This document shows, one piece after another, positions 8,822 through 17,365 of a stretch of 64,000 nucleotides of DNA. The position numbers were made by a program, and so were the translations under genes. Every line of letters starts with the position of its first letter. The stretch's first letter is position 1. The notes beneath the pieces were generated by a model. That model was not told where the DNA came from. It ran no database searches and saw only the letters and a program-made list of their open reading frames with translations. The stretch comes from Aquimarina aquimarini (GTDB lineage: Bacteria > Bacteroidota > Bacteroidia > Flavobacteriales > Flavobacteriaceae): positions 1-64,000 of the forward strand of contig NZ_OMKE01000034.1 of the NCBI RefSeq assembly GCF_900299535.1. The letters run 5' to 3'.

Positions 8822-9367
8822 ATGAAACCCCAGAAAGTATATTACCTGAGTGATGGATCTAGAATGACTTTTATAATTCTAGGAATTGTTGTTGTTTGTG
8901 CAGCTCTTTTTTTCTTGAAATGGTCATTTGATGAAATTGAATTCAAATTTGAATTAGGGAATTTATTAACCATTGCAGGAGCTCTTTTATGTCTTAATTT
9001 GGCATATAAAGGCATCAAAAAGTTATACAATATGATTAGGTATAATATACCAATTATAGAATTGTATGATACATTTATGGTTGTGGCATTATATCCTGGA
9101 GGGAAATATACATTTGCTTACAAAGCTTTATTTGGAAAGTTTAGTTATTCAAAAATTAATTTTGAAAATATAGAGTCTGTTTATAGGAATAAAAAGTTGA
9201 TTAGGATGGATTATTCTAGAGTGCAAGGATATACATTTATAACAGGAACTATTGATGATAAAAAATACGATATTCCAACAATTATTGGAGCAATAGGAAG
9301 TTCAAGTTATCTCAATTTGAAAATTAGATTAAATCAAGAAAATTTTGATGTAAGCAAAATGATTTAG
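8822..9367 (+). CDS. Small membrane protein with PH-like C-terminal domain
   Basis: The 181-residue protein has two N-terminal transmembrane helices (about residues 15-33 and 45-62), followed by a soluble beta-rich region (I-ELYDTFMVV, F.YSKINFENIESVYRNKKLI, KKYDIPTIIG). The layout resembles the STM3941/YcxB-like group with a bacterial PH-like domain facing the cytoplasm. Its function is unknown. The gene at 52914-53465 has the same layout. A 294-bp gap separates it from the hydrolase run, and a strong hairpin terminator follows. Confidence 0.55.
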   Translation: MKPQKVYYLSDGSRMTFIILGIVVVCAALFFLKWSFDEIEFKFELGNLLTIAGALLCLNLAYKGIKKLYNMIRYNIPIIELYDTFMVVALYPGGKYTFAYKALFGKFSYSKINFENIESVYRNKKLIRMDYSRVQGYTFITGTIDDKKYDIPTIIGAIGSSSYLNLKIRLNQENFDVSKMI

Positions 9368-9461
9368 AATAGTAGCTAGTAGCCTAAATCAAAATAAAAT
9401 AGGTGAAAATTTTATCAAAAATAGTACCTCTCAAGATCAATAAATTTAGAGGAGGTACAAA

Positions 9462-9494
9462 AACAAACAAAGGGGCTTAGCCCCTTTGTTTGTT
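9462..9494. terminator. Perfect 15-bp hairpin
   Basis: AACAAACAAAGGGGC (9462-9476) pairs perfectly with 9480-9494 across a TTA loop. A weaker outer inverted repeat (GTACCTC 9424-9430 / GAGGTAC 9452-9458) precedes it. There is no long U-tract on the + side. It marks the end of the 8822 gene transcript. Confidence 0.75.
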
Positions 9495-9579
9495 GGTAAA
9501 AACCGTAACAACACTTCGTCTGTTAACAAATCTGTTGACAAGTAAAAAACCTCTTTATTTTATTTAGACTTAATATAAA

Positions 9580-9587
9580 TAAATTTG
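9580..9587 (+). promoter_or_regulatory. Candidate -7 element (TAAATTTG) for the RNR operon
   Basis: TAAATTTG fits the Bacteroidetes TAnnTTTG -7 consensus and lies 100 bp upstream of the small-subunit ATG, just before the two TTGTACAA boxes. No good TTTG at the expected 19-bp distance is visible, so it is only a candidate. Confidence 0.4.
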
Positions 9588-9599
9588 TAATCTCACATA

Positions 9600-9633
9600 A
9601 ATTGTACAATTAGGATCATTGGATTTTGTACAA
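9600..9633. promoter_or_regulatory. Paired TTGTACAA palindromes upstream of ribonucleotide reductase
   Basis: AATTGTACAATT (9600-9611, a perfect 12-bp palindrome) and TTTGTACAAT (9625-9634) share the core TTGTACAA, with centres 24 bp apart and lying just downstream of a TAnnTTTG element. Two like palindromes spaced in front of nrd genes recall NrdR operators, but the spacing and core do not match the usual NrdR box. The regulator is therefore unassigned. Confidence 0.45.
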
Positions 9634-9686
9634 TTAATTCAATCGAGTAGGGCATAATTATTTAATCCATTTAAACAGAAAAAGGC

Positions 9687-10661
9687 ATGAGTATTTTTGA
9701 TGAAAGAATAGCGTATAAACCATTTGAATATCCTGGAGTATTAGAATTTATAAATGCCCTTAATCACACTTATTGGGTACATTCTGAAGTTGATTTTACA
9801 GGAGATATTCAAGATTTTAAAGTAGCGCTAGACGCTACAGAACAACATGCTATTAAAAATACCTTATTAGCCATTGCCCAGATAGAAGTAACAGTAAAAG
9901 CTTTTTGGGGAAACTTATACAATGTATTACCCAAACCAGAATTTAATGGACTGGGAAGCACCTTTGCCGAATGTGAATTCAGACATTCTGAAGCATACTC
10001 AAGATTATTAGAAGTTTTAAATTTAAACAGTGATTTTGAAAATGCATTAGAAATCCCTGCTCTCAAATCAAGAGTATCCCTATTAAAAAAATATTTAAAA
10101 CTAGCTCCAGGACATACAAAACAAGATTTTGCATTATCTCTAGCCGTATTTTCACTTTTTATAGAAAATGTATCTCTATTCAGTCAGTTTGCTATTATTT
10201 TATCCTTTACACGATTCAAAGGATTACTAAAAAATACGAGTAATATTATTGCTTGGACATCAAAAGATGAACAAATTCATGCTCAGGCAGGGATGTATAT
10301 TTTCAATATAATCAAAGAAGAATTCCCAGAGTTTTTTAATGAAGAAACAATTCAACTAATCCAATCTGCCGCTATAGATTCTATAGAAACAGAAGAAGGT
10401 ATTCTAGATTGGATTTTTGAGCAAGGAGAATTGTCTCATTTATCAAAATCACAATTAGTCACCTTTATGAAATTTAGGGTGAATGACAGTTTAAAAGCGA
10501 TTGGTATTCCAGCCGTTTTTGAAATCGACAAAACCGAGATTGATAGTATGCTATGGTTTGAAGAGGAAATTTTTGCCAATACCCATGATGACTTTTTTGC
10601 AAAACGACCTGTAGATTATACAAAGCATAATCAATCTTTTACTGCGAACGACCTATTTTAA
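9687..10661 (+). CDS. nrdB: Ribonucleotide reductase class I small subunit (R2)
   Basis: The 324-residue ferritin-like R2 subunit houses the metal-radical cofactor that starts catalysis in the large subunit. Metal ligands and the radical tyrosine are readable: E67, E97 and H100 in ECEFRHSEAY, radical-position Y104, E160 in FIENVS, E195 and H198 in KDEQIH. The C-terminal tail NDLF is the usual docking peptide for R1. The N-terminus starts directly with the short MSIFDER leader, with no fused ATP-cone. It is followed 22 bp later by the large subunit, forming an operon. Confidence 0.93.
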   Translation: MSIFDERIAYKPFEYPGVLEFINALNHTYWVHSEVDFTGDIQDFKVALDATEQHAIKNTLLAIAQIEVTVKAFWGNLYNVLPKPEFNGLGSTFAECEFRHSEAYSRLLEVLNLNSDFENALEIPALKSRVSLLKKYLKLAPGHTKQDFALSLAVFSLFIENVSLFSQFAIILSFTRFKGLLKNTSNIIAWTSKDEQIHAQAGMYIFNIIKEEFPEFFNEETIQLIQSAAIDSIETEEGILDWIFEQGELSHLSKSQLVTFMKFRVNDSLKAIGIPAVFEIDKTEIDSMLWFEEEIFANTHDDFFAKRPVDYTKHNQSFTANDLF

Positions 10662-10683
10662 GAACAATACAATAAGAATCAAT

Positions 10684-12333
10684 ATGAAACCATACCGCTG
10701 GATGTCAGAAGAATCCCATATTATGTTAAAAAGGGGATATCTTCTAGAAGGAGAAACTATAGAAGATGCTGTTTACAGAATTACTCAAGCAGCAGCAGAA
10801 CGATTAAATAAGCCAGAGTTACGAGTTAAGTTTGAAGAGCTTATCTCCAACGGGTGGATGTCATTATCCTCTCCTATATGGGCCAATATGGGAACAAAAA
10901 GAGGATTGCCTATTTCGTGTTTTGGGTCGTATACAGAAGATACTATCCAAGGAATTACGCATAGTTTGAGTGAATCGATAATGATGACAAAAATGGGAGG
11001 TGGAACCTCTGGATATTTTGGAGCATTACGTTCTAGAGGATCAGAGATTACAGAAAACGGTACTTCGTCTGGACCAGTATCTTTTTTGAGAATGTTTGAC
11101 GCAATGGTGGATACCATTTCGCAAGGAGCAGTGCGTAGAGGAGCTTTTGCCGCATATTTAGATATAGATCACCCTGATTGTGCAGAATTACTAAATATAA
11201 AAGATGTAGGTAACCCCATACAGAACTTATTTTTTGGAGTCTGTATTCCTGATTATTGGATGCAAGAAATGATTGATGGTGATATGGAAAAAAGAGCTCT
11301 TTGGGCCAAAGTGTTAAAATCTAGACAAGCCAAAGGATTGCCATACATACAATTTTCTGATACCGTCAATAAAAATGCGGCAGACGTATATCAGGATAAA
11401 GAGATGAGAATATATAATTCTAACTTATGTGCAGAGATTGCTTTACCAGCTAGTAAAGATGAATCTTTTGTATGTTGCTTGGCCTCTATGAATATGGAGT
11501 TGTATGATGAATGGGCTACTACAGATGCGGTACAAACTGCCGTTTGGTTTTTGGATGCAATCATGGAAGAGTTTATAGTCAAAAGTGAAGGAATGCACTA
11601 TATGGAAAGGCCTCATAGATTTGCAAAAAGGCATCGTGCTTTGGGATTAGGAGTAATGGGGTATCATGCGTATTTGCAAAAAAACTCAATTCCTTTTGAA
11701 TCTTTTGAAGCAAAACAATTTACAGCCAAGTTTTTTAAAGAATTAGAAGAAAAAGCGTTAGAAGCTTCTAAGCTCTTGGCAGAAGAATATGGAGAACCTG
11801 AACTTCTAAAAGGATATGGAAGAAGAAACACTACGCTTATGGCAATAGCGCCCACCACATCCTCCTCTTCTATATTAGGGCAAACCTCACCAGGAATAGA
11901 ACCTTATAATAGTAATTATTATAAAGTTGGTCTGGCAAAAGGAAACTTTACCAGAAAAAATAAATTTTTACAGTCATTACTGAAATCAAAAGGGTTAGAC
12001 CTACCAGAAATATGGAGCTCCATCTTAATGAAACACGGATCAGTACAACACTTAGAAGGGTTGACAGAGCATGAGAAAAAAGTGTTCAGAACATTTAAAG
12101 AGATTAATCCATACGAAATTATTACCCAAGCCTCTATAAGGCAGAAGTATATAGATCAAAGTCAGTCATTGAATATAAACATCCCTCCTGATGTATCGAT
12201 CAAAGAGGTAAATAAATTAATGATCGAAGCATGGAAACTAGGGGTGAAATCACTATATTATCAGCGCTCAGAATCAGTAGCGCACAAATTAGTAAATTCA
12301 TTAAAAGATAGCTGTGAAGCCTGCGCATCATAA
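10684..12333 (+). CDS. nrdA: Ribonucleotide reductase class I large subunit, short form
   Basis: The 549-residue R1 subunit reduces ribonucleotides to deoxyribonucleotides. Catalytic residues are present: the redox pair C79 (PISCFGS) and the cysteine in VCCLAS (C264/C265), N247-L-C249-A-E251 at the active site, the radical-transfer pair Y525-Y526, and the C-terminal redox pair C544-x-x-C547. It is far shorter than the ~750-residue R1 proteins: the N-terminal ATP-cone is absent, so dATP shut-off through an R1 cone cannot occur. Because the partner R2 also lacks a cone, activity control must come from elsewhere, or be absent. Confidence 0.9.
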   Translation: MKPYRWMSEESHIMLKRGYLLEGETIEDAVYRITQAAAERLNKPELRVKFEELISNGWMSLSSPIWANMGTKRGLPISCFGSYTEDTIQGITHSLSESIMMTKMGGGTSGYFGALRSRGSEITENGTSSGPVSFLRMFDAMVDTISQGAVRRGAFAAYLDIDHPDCAELLNIKDVGNPIQNLFFGVCIPDYWMQEMIDGDMEKRALWAKVLKSRQAKGLPYIQFSDTVNKNAADVYQDKEMRIYNSNLCAEIALPASKDESFVCCLASMNMELYDEWATTDAVQTAVWFLDAIMEEFIVKSEGMHYMERPHRFAKRHRALGLGVMGYHAYLQKNSIPFESFEAKQFTAKFFKELEEKALEASKLLAEEYGEPELLKGYGRRNTTLMAIAPTTSSSSILGQTSPGIEPYNSNYYKVGLAKGNFTRKNKFLQSLLKSKGLDLPEIWSSILMKHGSVQHLEGLTEHEKKVFRTFKEINPYEIITQASIRQKYIDQSQSLNINIPPDVSIKEVNKLMIEAWKLGVKSLYYQRSESVAHKLVNSLKDSCEACAS

Positions 12334-12363
12334 CAAGATCTTAACTTAAATAGCAGAAATAAA

Positions 12364-13854
12364 ATGCATAAAAATTTTAAAGAATATCTTAAAGATTTTG
12401 AAGATGTTTTAAAAAACGTATTTCATCAACGATATGATATCAATCAATTCAGTAAAGAAAGAAGTTTGCCAGTCGTTGCTCTTAGAGATATTATGTCAAA
12501 ATCACCTTTATCTGTAGCAATCCCAGAGGAGTTTGGCGGTAGAGGATTAAAAGTAAAAGAATGCCTTAGCATTTTGTCAGCAGCTTCATATGAGTCTCTG
12601 GCTTTATCATTGACATTTGGAATTAACATTGCCTTGTTCTTAGAACCAGTAGCAAAATATGCAAATGCGTCTATAAAAAATGATATTTTCAAGCGATTTT
12701 TAGAAAAACAAAATATGGGAGGTTTGATGATAACCGAACCTGATTTTGGAAGTGATGCACTAAGCATGCAAACTTATAATAAAAAAGAAGGAGATAACTA
12801 TTCTGTAAAAGGAACCAAGCATTGGCAGGGACTTACAGGAATGGCAGATTATTGGCTGATTACTTCTCGAGGACAGAATAGTGATGGTAGCTTAAAAAGA
12901 GATATTGATTTTTTTGTTTGTGATGTCACAAAGCCTAATCAACAAATAATTGTAGAAGAATATTATGATAATTTGGGACTTTATATGATTCCTTACGGAA
13001 AAAACAAAGTAGATGTACAAATCCCTTCTCAATATAAGCTAGAACCACAAACCTCGGGAGTAAAAATGATGTTAGATGTTCTACATAGAAGTAGAATGCA
13101 ATTTCCAGGGATGGGACTAGGGTTTATAAAAAGAATGCTGGACGAATGTATAAAGCATTGTAATGAGAGAATTGTAGGAGGAAAAAAACTAATCGATCTC
13201 GATCAAATTCAATATCAAATATCAAGAGTTCAAAGCAGTTTTACTATCGCCTCGGCAATGTGTTTTAGGAGTAGTAACCATAGTGGTATAGAGAATGATT
13301 TGGCAAATGAAGGAGTAGAAGCAAATACAATGAAAGCTTATATAACCGATTTGATGCAAGAAGCCGCACAAACATTAACACAATTGTCTGGCTCCAAAGG
13401 GTATCATATGGATAATATAGGAGGTAGAGGAATTATGGATAGTAGAGCTTTTCAGATATTTGAAGGATCTAATGAAATGCTATATACTCAAATTACAGAA
13501 ATCATAAGTAAACTTATGAAACGTAAAAAGGAGTTTAATATCTATAATTTTCTTAAAGATTTTAATCTTACCAATAAATCATATTCATATTTCAAAAAAG
13601 ATATAGAATTCGTTTTTACTTTGGGATTAAAACAGAGAAAAATGATTGACCTAGGAAAAGTTTTCTCTAGAATTATTTCTTTTAATTTTGTTTTAGAAAT
13701 GGAAGAAAAAGGATTTCGTAAAGATTTGGTAGAAAACTGCTTAGAAATATTAAAATTAGATGTTTCTCAGTTAATTAATTCTTTTCACTCTAAAAATACA
13801 GTTATTCAAATAGAAGAATACCAAGAGAATAGCCATTGGTATAATTTTGTGTAG
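12364..13854 (+). CDS. Acyl-CoA dehydrogenase family flavoprotein
   Basis: The 496-residue FAD-dependent dehydrogenase has the N-terminal helical domain, the FAD-binding MITEPDFGSDALS stretch, the KGTKHWQG segment and the C-terminal catalytic region with FEGSNEM, whose Glu is the general base of medium-chain type enzymes. About 100 extra C-terminal residues extend past the usual ~385. It starts 30 bp after the R1 stop and precedes a terminator, so it is probably co-transcribed with ribonucleotide reductase, an unexplained pairing. The exact acyl-CoA substrate cannot be read. Confidence 0.85.
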   Translation: MHKNFKEYLKDFEDVLKNVFHQRYDINQFSKERSLPVVALRDIMSKSPLSVAIPEEFGGRGLKVKECLSILSAASYESLALSLTFGINIALFLEPVAKYANASIKNDIFKRFLEKQNMGGLMITEPDFGSDALSMQTYNKKEGDNYSVKGTKHWQGLTGMADYWLITSRGQNSDGSLKRDIDFFVCDVTKPNQQIIVEEYYDNLGLYMIPYGKNKVDVQIPSQYKLEPQTSGVKMMLDVLHRSRMQFPGMGLGFIKRMLDECIKHCNERIVGGKKLIDLDQIQYQISRVQSSFTIASAMCFRSSNHSGIENDLANEGVEANTMKAYITDLMQEAAQTLTQLSGSKGYHMDNIGGRGIMDSRAFQIFEGSNEMLYTQITEIISKLMKRKKEFNIYNFLKDFNLTNKSYSYFKKDIEFVFTLGLKQRKMIDLGKVFSRIISFNFVLEMEEKGFRKDLVENCLEILKLDVSQLINSFHSKNTVIQIEEYQENSHWYNFV

Positions 13855-13879
13855 ATATATAATGTATTTAGATATATTA

Positions 13880-13910
13880 CAAAACCCTTCTTTTATAGAG
13901 AAGGGTTTTG
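13880..13910. terminator. Bidirectional hairpin terminator between convergent genes
   Basis: CAAAACCCTTC (13880-13890) pairs with GAAGGGTTTTG (13900-13910) around a 9-nt loop. It sits between the acyl-CoA dehydrogenase (+) and the LytTR regulator (-). Confidence 0.8.
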
Positions 13911-13940
13911 TGGTTAATGATATTTCTGTAAAAAATAAGC

Positions 13941-14633
13941 TTAAACACCATCATTTAAATAATGAGTCATAAAATACTTTTTATATGCTCTACCAATAGG
14001 AATAACGGTATTCGTTAAATAAACTGTATTACCCGAAACCTTTACTAAATATTGAATATTTATTAAGTAAGATTTGTGTACCTGACAGAAATAATTACTG
14101 TCTAATTTTTCTAACCAGTGTTTTAGAGAGTTTTTGCTTATGTGTGTTTTTTGCGCTGTAATTATTTCTGTGTAATCAGCATCTGATTTGATATGAATGA
14201 TATCTGAAGCTTTTAGTTTTATCAGTTCATATCCAGATTTTATATAAATAGTTTCTAAAAGGTCTTTGGGTTTCTTTTCTTTTTGAAGTACCTGCAATTT
14301 TGAAATAGCTTGTAAAAACCGTTCATATGAGATAGGTTTCAATAAATAATCGATTACATTATATTGATAGCTTTCTAATGCATAATCAGAAAATGCAGTA
14401 GTAAGTATTACGTTTGGATGATTAGGTGTCGATTTTAAAAAATCAATACCCGAGACTTTAGGTAAATGTATGTCCAGAAAAATTACGTCTATTTGATTCT
14501 CTTTCAGATATGCGGTAGCCTTTATGGTATCTGCAAAAGTCTCTTTAAGTGTAAGTGTATCAGTATCCGAAATGTATTTTTTCAAAATACGTTGTGCAGG
14601 CGGTTGATCTTCTATGATAATACAATGTAACAT
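13941..14633 (-). CDS. LytTR-type response regulator
   Basis: The 230-residue protein has an N-terminal CheY-like receiver with the phospho-acceptor Asp in VIFLDIHLPKVSG, and a C-terminal LytTR DNA-binding domain (from about residue 130: IYIKSGYELIKLKASDI, then QVHKSYLIN). Its ATG shares one base with the kinase stop (TAATG), so it is translationally coupled to the sensor kinase upstream. It probably regulates transcription in response to that kinase. The target is unknown. Confidence 0.92.
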   Translation of the reverse strand: MLHCIIIEDQPPAQRILKKYISDTDTLTLKETFADTIKATAYLKENQIDVIFLDIHLPKVSGIDFLKSTPNHPNVILTTAFSDYALESYQYNVIDYLLKPISYERFLQAISKLQVLQKEKKPKDLLETIYIKSGYELIKLKASDIIHIKSDADYTEIITAQKTHISKNSLKHWLEKLDSNYFCQVHKSYLINIQYLVKVSGNTVYLTNTVIPIGRAYKKYFMTHYLNDGV

Positions 14634-15661
14634 TATTTAATAGATTTTAGCTGGACAGTCAATGTCACTTCAAAAAGATTGTTGATGTCAGTAATTTGTA
14701 ACTCATGCGTATTAGGATATAGTAATTGTAATCTTTTTTTTACATTAACTAAGCCAATGCCATGAGAGAGCATGGATGTATTGGTATTAGGTAAAAAACT
14801 GTTCTTACAACAAAAAGTAAGCAGACCAGTTTCTGTAACCTTTGTTTCTATATCAATTATAATATTTTCAGATTGACTTGCAGTACTATGTTTAAAAGCA
14901 TTTTCTATAAAAACAATTAATATTAATGGAGCTATAACATAATCAGGAGATATGATCTCTGTATTGAAACGAATATCTCCTCTATGGCCTATTTGTAACT
15001 CATGAAGAGCAGTATAATTTTGTAAATGATCTATTTCTTTGATAAGAGAAACAAAATTTCCCTTACAATCATATAGCATATATCGTAAAACAGATGATAA
15101 CTCTAAAATAATGGACGGAGTCTTTGGCGATTCTTCGATAGCATGTGCATATAAATTATTTAAATTATTAAATAGAAAATGTGGATTTATCTGAGATTTT
15201 AGAAACTGTAACTCACTTTCTTGAACTAGGTTTTTTAGTTTCTCAATTTCACGCTGTTTACTGTTGAAATCCCAAGCAAACTTGCACCCTACAAAAAAAC
15301 CAATTATAGGGAGTGTCTCTATAAGAGTAAATAATACCCCTGGAAAATAAGTTCCTCTTGTATATGGAAAATATATCGGTTCCAATATAAATTCATCAAC
15401 CATAATAACAATTGAAACTATTAGAGACATTGCAATAAAAAAGAGAAAAAATTTCTTTTTAGAATATATTTTAGGCAACAATACATAGTTAATAATCATT
15501 GCTGCAAAGGCATAGTTTAAGAAAAAAGAAACTTTGTAAGGAGCTATTTTTATAGAATCATCTTGACTATATGAGTAAAAAATAAATGATATTACAGCCG
15601 CTATTATCTGAAAAATAATCTCAGGAAAATTGTTTTTTAAGAAGGTAAAACCCTTTGTCAT
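14633..15661 (-). CDS. LytS/YehU-type sensor histidine kinase
   Basis: The 342-residue protein has four N-terminal transmembrane helices (residues ~12-125), then a short coiled segment (KQREIEKLKNLVQESE) and the His_kinase domain of the PF06580 type, with SQINPHFLFNNLNNL carrying the phosphorylated His. A GHKL ATPase domain follows (LIVFIENAFKHS as N-box, GIGLVNVKKRL as G-box). It forms a two-component pair with the downstream LytTR regulator. Confidence 0.92.
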   Translation of the reverse strand: MTKGFTFLKNNFPEIIFQIIAAVISFIFYSYSQDDSIKIAPYKVSFFLNYAFAAMIINYVLLPKIYSKKKFFLFFIAMSLIVSIVIMVDEFILEPIYFPYTRGTYFPGVLFTLIETLPIIGFFVGCKFAWDFNSKQREIEKLKNLVQESELQFLKSQINPHFLFNNLNNLYAHAIEESPKTPSIILELSSVLRYMLYDCKGNFVSLIKEIDHLQNYTALHELQIGHRGDIRFNTEIISPDYVIAPLILIVFIENAFKHSTASQSENIIIDIETKVTETGLLTFCCKNSFLPNTNTSMLSHGIGLVNVKKRLQLLYPNTHELQITDINNLFEVTLTVQLKSIK

Positions 15662-15784
15662 AGTACAAAAATATCTTTAATAAAATCAACAATACTTTAA
15701 TATATAAAGCCAAATCAAAAAATAGTGATATAATTAAAAGCTGAAAAACCAACACAAGTATGAATAATAATATTTGTATAACCT

Positions 15785-16237
15785 TTATTTTAGTAATTTC
15801 TCAAAACATTTGCTATTCTCAACGTTTTGATATTGTCCATAATTAGAAATTAACTTGTATGAGTTTTTTTTATATAACCTAATGGCTTCAGGCTGTTTAA
15901 TGCCTGTCTCTAAAATGCATCTTTTATATTGTAATTCAGAAGCCCATTTTTCAAGCTCAGAAAGGATAACTGAAGCTAATCCTTTTCCTCTATATTCAGG
16001 AAGGGTAAACATTCTTTTTATTTCCATAGCATTTTTATCGTATTCTTTTATAGCTCCACAAGCTACAGGAAGTTTATTCTCATATACTACCACAACATGT
16101 TTAATCTCATCTATTTTATTGAATTGAGCAAAAAAAGAATGTTCATCGCCATCCCTTTCAGCTAAATCAAAATCAAGCAATTTTACAAGTTTACTAAAAT
16201 CATTATTTCGAGAATTTGTTCTTATTGTTTCTGTCAA
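15785..16237 (-). CDS. GNAT-family N-acetyltransferase
   Basis: The 150-residue Gcn5-related acetyltransferase has the acetyl-CoA-binding motif A in MFTLPEYRGKGLASVIL (R-G-x-G-L/A). It is followed by CILETGIKQPEAIRLYKKNSYK, the motif B region that closes the fold. The family acetylates amines on small molecules or proteins. The substrate is unknown. It is downstream of the LRR gene on the same strand, separated by about 100 bp that contains an inverted-repeat element. Confidence 0.82.
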   Translation of the reverse strand: MTETIRTNSRNNDFSKLVKLLDFDLAERDGDEHSFFAQFNKIDEIKHVVVVYENKLPVACGAIKEYDKNAMEIKRMFTLPEYRGKGLASVILSELEKWASELQYKRCILETGIKQPEAIRLYKKNSYKLISNYGQYQNVENSKCFEKLLK

Positions 16238-16333
16238 GTTACTTTTGGTTTAGGTTATTTATAAGGTCCCTTGTATGACGAGTTTGCTTCCTAAAGGGGC
16301 TATGAGTTATAGACAAATTATTGTAGCTAAGTT

Positions 16334-16963
16334 TTAATTACCAAAATAATGAGGTAATAATTTTTTAATTTTTTTTAATTCTTCATCTGAAAATTTAGCA
16401 TGAGAAAAATAAAGATTTTCTAGTTTAGTCAATTTTTTTATAGATTCAGGAAGTGTTATTAGTGGATTAAAATCTAAATTAAGTGTTTTTAAATTAATTA
16501 AGTTTCCAATTGATTTTGGAAGGCTTGTTAATCCATTAGCTTTTAATCCTAGATATTCAAGTTGTGTCATTTTACCAATTTTCTCAGGTATGATCTTTAA
16601 TTTATTTCCTCCTATCTCAAAATGTTTAATTTTTTTCATTTCAAAAATGAAATCAGGTATTTTTTCAAACCTATTATGATGAACTCTTAAGGATTCAAGA
16701 TTAACTAATTTTTTAATATCTTGAGGAAGTTCTTTAAGTGCTTTATCTCTAATTTGTAATTCTTTTACACTTTCAGGATTTTTTAAAGCTTCCTCCAGCG
16801 AATAATATGTTATTGTTGTTTCATCTTGGATTTTCAAAACTTTTTTATTCATAGAAGGTTCAGTTTCCTCTATATTGGTTTCAATTCCCTCTATTATTAT
16901 TTCTTCCTGAGAATGAATACTGTTAAATAATAATAGTAAATAGATTAAAATGTAGCTTTTCAT
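16334..16963 (-). CDS. Exported leucine-rich-repeat protein
   Basis: The 209-residue protein has a signal peptide (SIHSQE) and about five bacterial-type leucine-rich repeats from about residue 65 (LPQDIKKLVNLESLRVHHN, then IPEKIGKMTQLEYLGLKAN and similar units of ~23). These repeats bind proteins or glycans, and nothing catalytic is visible. The gene lies between a GNAT and a serine hydrolase, all on the minus strand and each with its own untranslated gap rather than tight operon spacing. Confidence 0.8.
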   Translation of the reverse strand: MKSYILIYLLLLFNSIHSQEEIIIEGIETNIEETEPSMNKKVLKIQDETTITYYSLEEALKNPESVKELQIRDKALKELPQDIKKLVNLESLRVHHNRFEKIPDFIFEMKKIKHFEIGGNKLKIIPEKIGKMTQLEYLGLKANGLTSLPKSIGNLINLKTLNLDFNPLITLPESIKKLTKLENLYFSHAKFSDEELKKIKKLLPHYFGN

Positions 16964-17365
16964 AAATTTTAGCGTGTTAAGAGTTTGTTTATGTTTTAAC
17001 GAATGCTAAATTAATTTTTTAGTAATTATTTCTTTATATTTTATTCAATTTTACTCATTCCAACTCTTATTTTCCATTAGCTACATACTGAATATTTTTG
17101 AGGTCTATTAGGAATTAGCTATAACATTAAATATTTGATTACTTTGCAAATAGACAACGACATTTCGATTAAGTACTAATCACCTTATTTACTATATATA
17201 GTGCGGCTGTTGCACGACTCGAAATATTTTTAGAATTATCCTTTATGGTTTCCTAAACAACCCCAACTAACTGATTTTTAAAACTAATTATTTAGGACTT
17301 CGTTTAAGATTTTAGTTTACTATCAAAAAAGATAGTTGTGCAACAGCTACTAATGTTGTAGCCAG
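16964..17365. other. 402-bp non-coding gap holding an inverted-repeat element
   Basis: No gene is supported here. The right half carries the large inverted repeat described separately, which abuts the stop codon of the serine hydrolase at 17366. The left half is plain AT-rich DNA and probably carries the promoter of the LRR gene. No clear TAnnTTTG was found on the minus strand. Confidence 0.5.
17206..17347. repeat. Large inverted repeat, attC-like folded element
   Basis: GCTGTTGCACGACT (17206-17219) and AGTTGTGCAACAGC (17334-17347) are inverted copies with 13 of 14 matches, enclosing 114 nt. Read on the minus strand, the element begins right after the TAA of the serine hydrolase (TAACTGGCTACAAC). 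A related outer end (TTGTAGCTAAGTT, about 16324-16336) follows the LRR gene, also with an inner TTGTATGACGAG. A gene followed at its stop codon by a long foldable element is the cassette-plus-attC pattern, but the integron core consensus is not met. Confidence 0.45.

Noticed and set aside
9600..9633. NrdR box pair
   Set aside because: The core TTGTACAA and 24-bp spacing differ from the known ~16-bp boxes about 31-32 bp apart; kept only as unassigned operators.
17206..17347. Canonical integron attC site
   Set aside because: The terminal cores do not meet RYYYAAC/GTTRRRY and no integrase is in the window, so only an attC-like description is kept.
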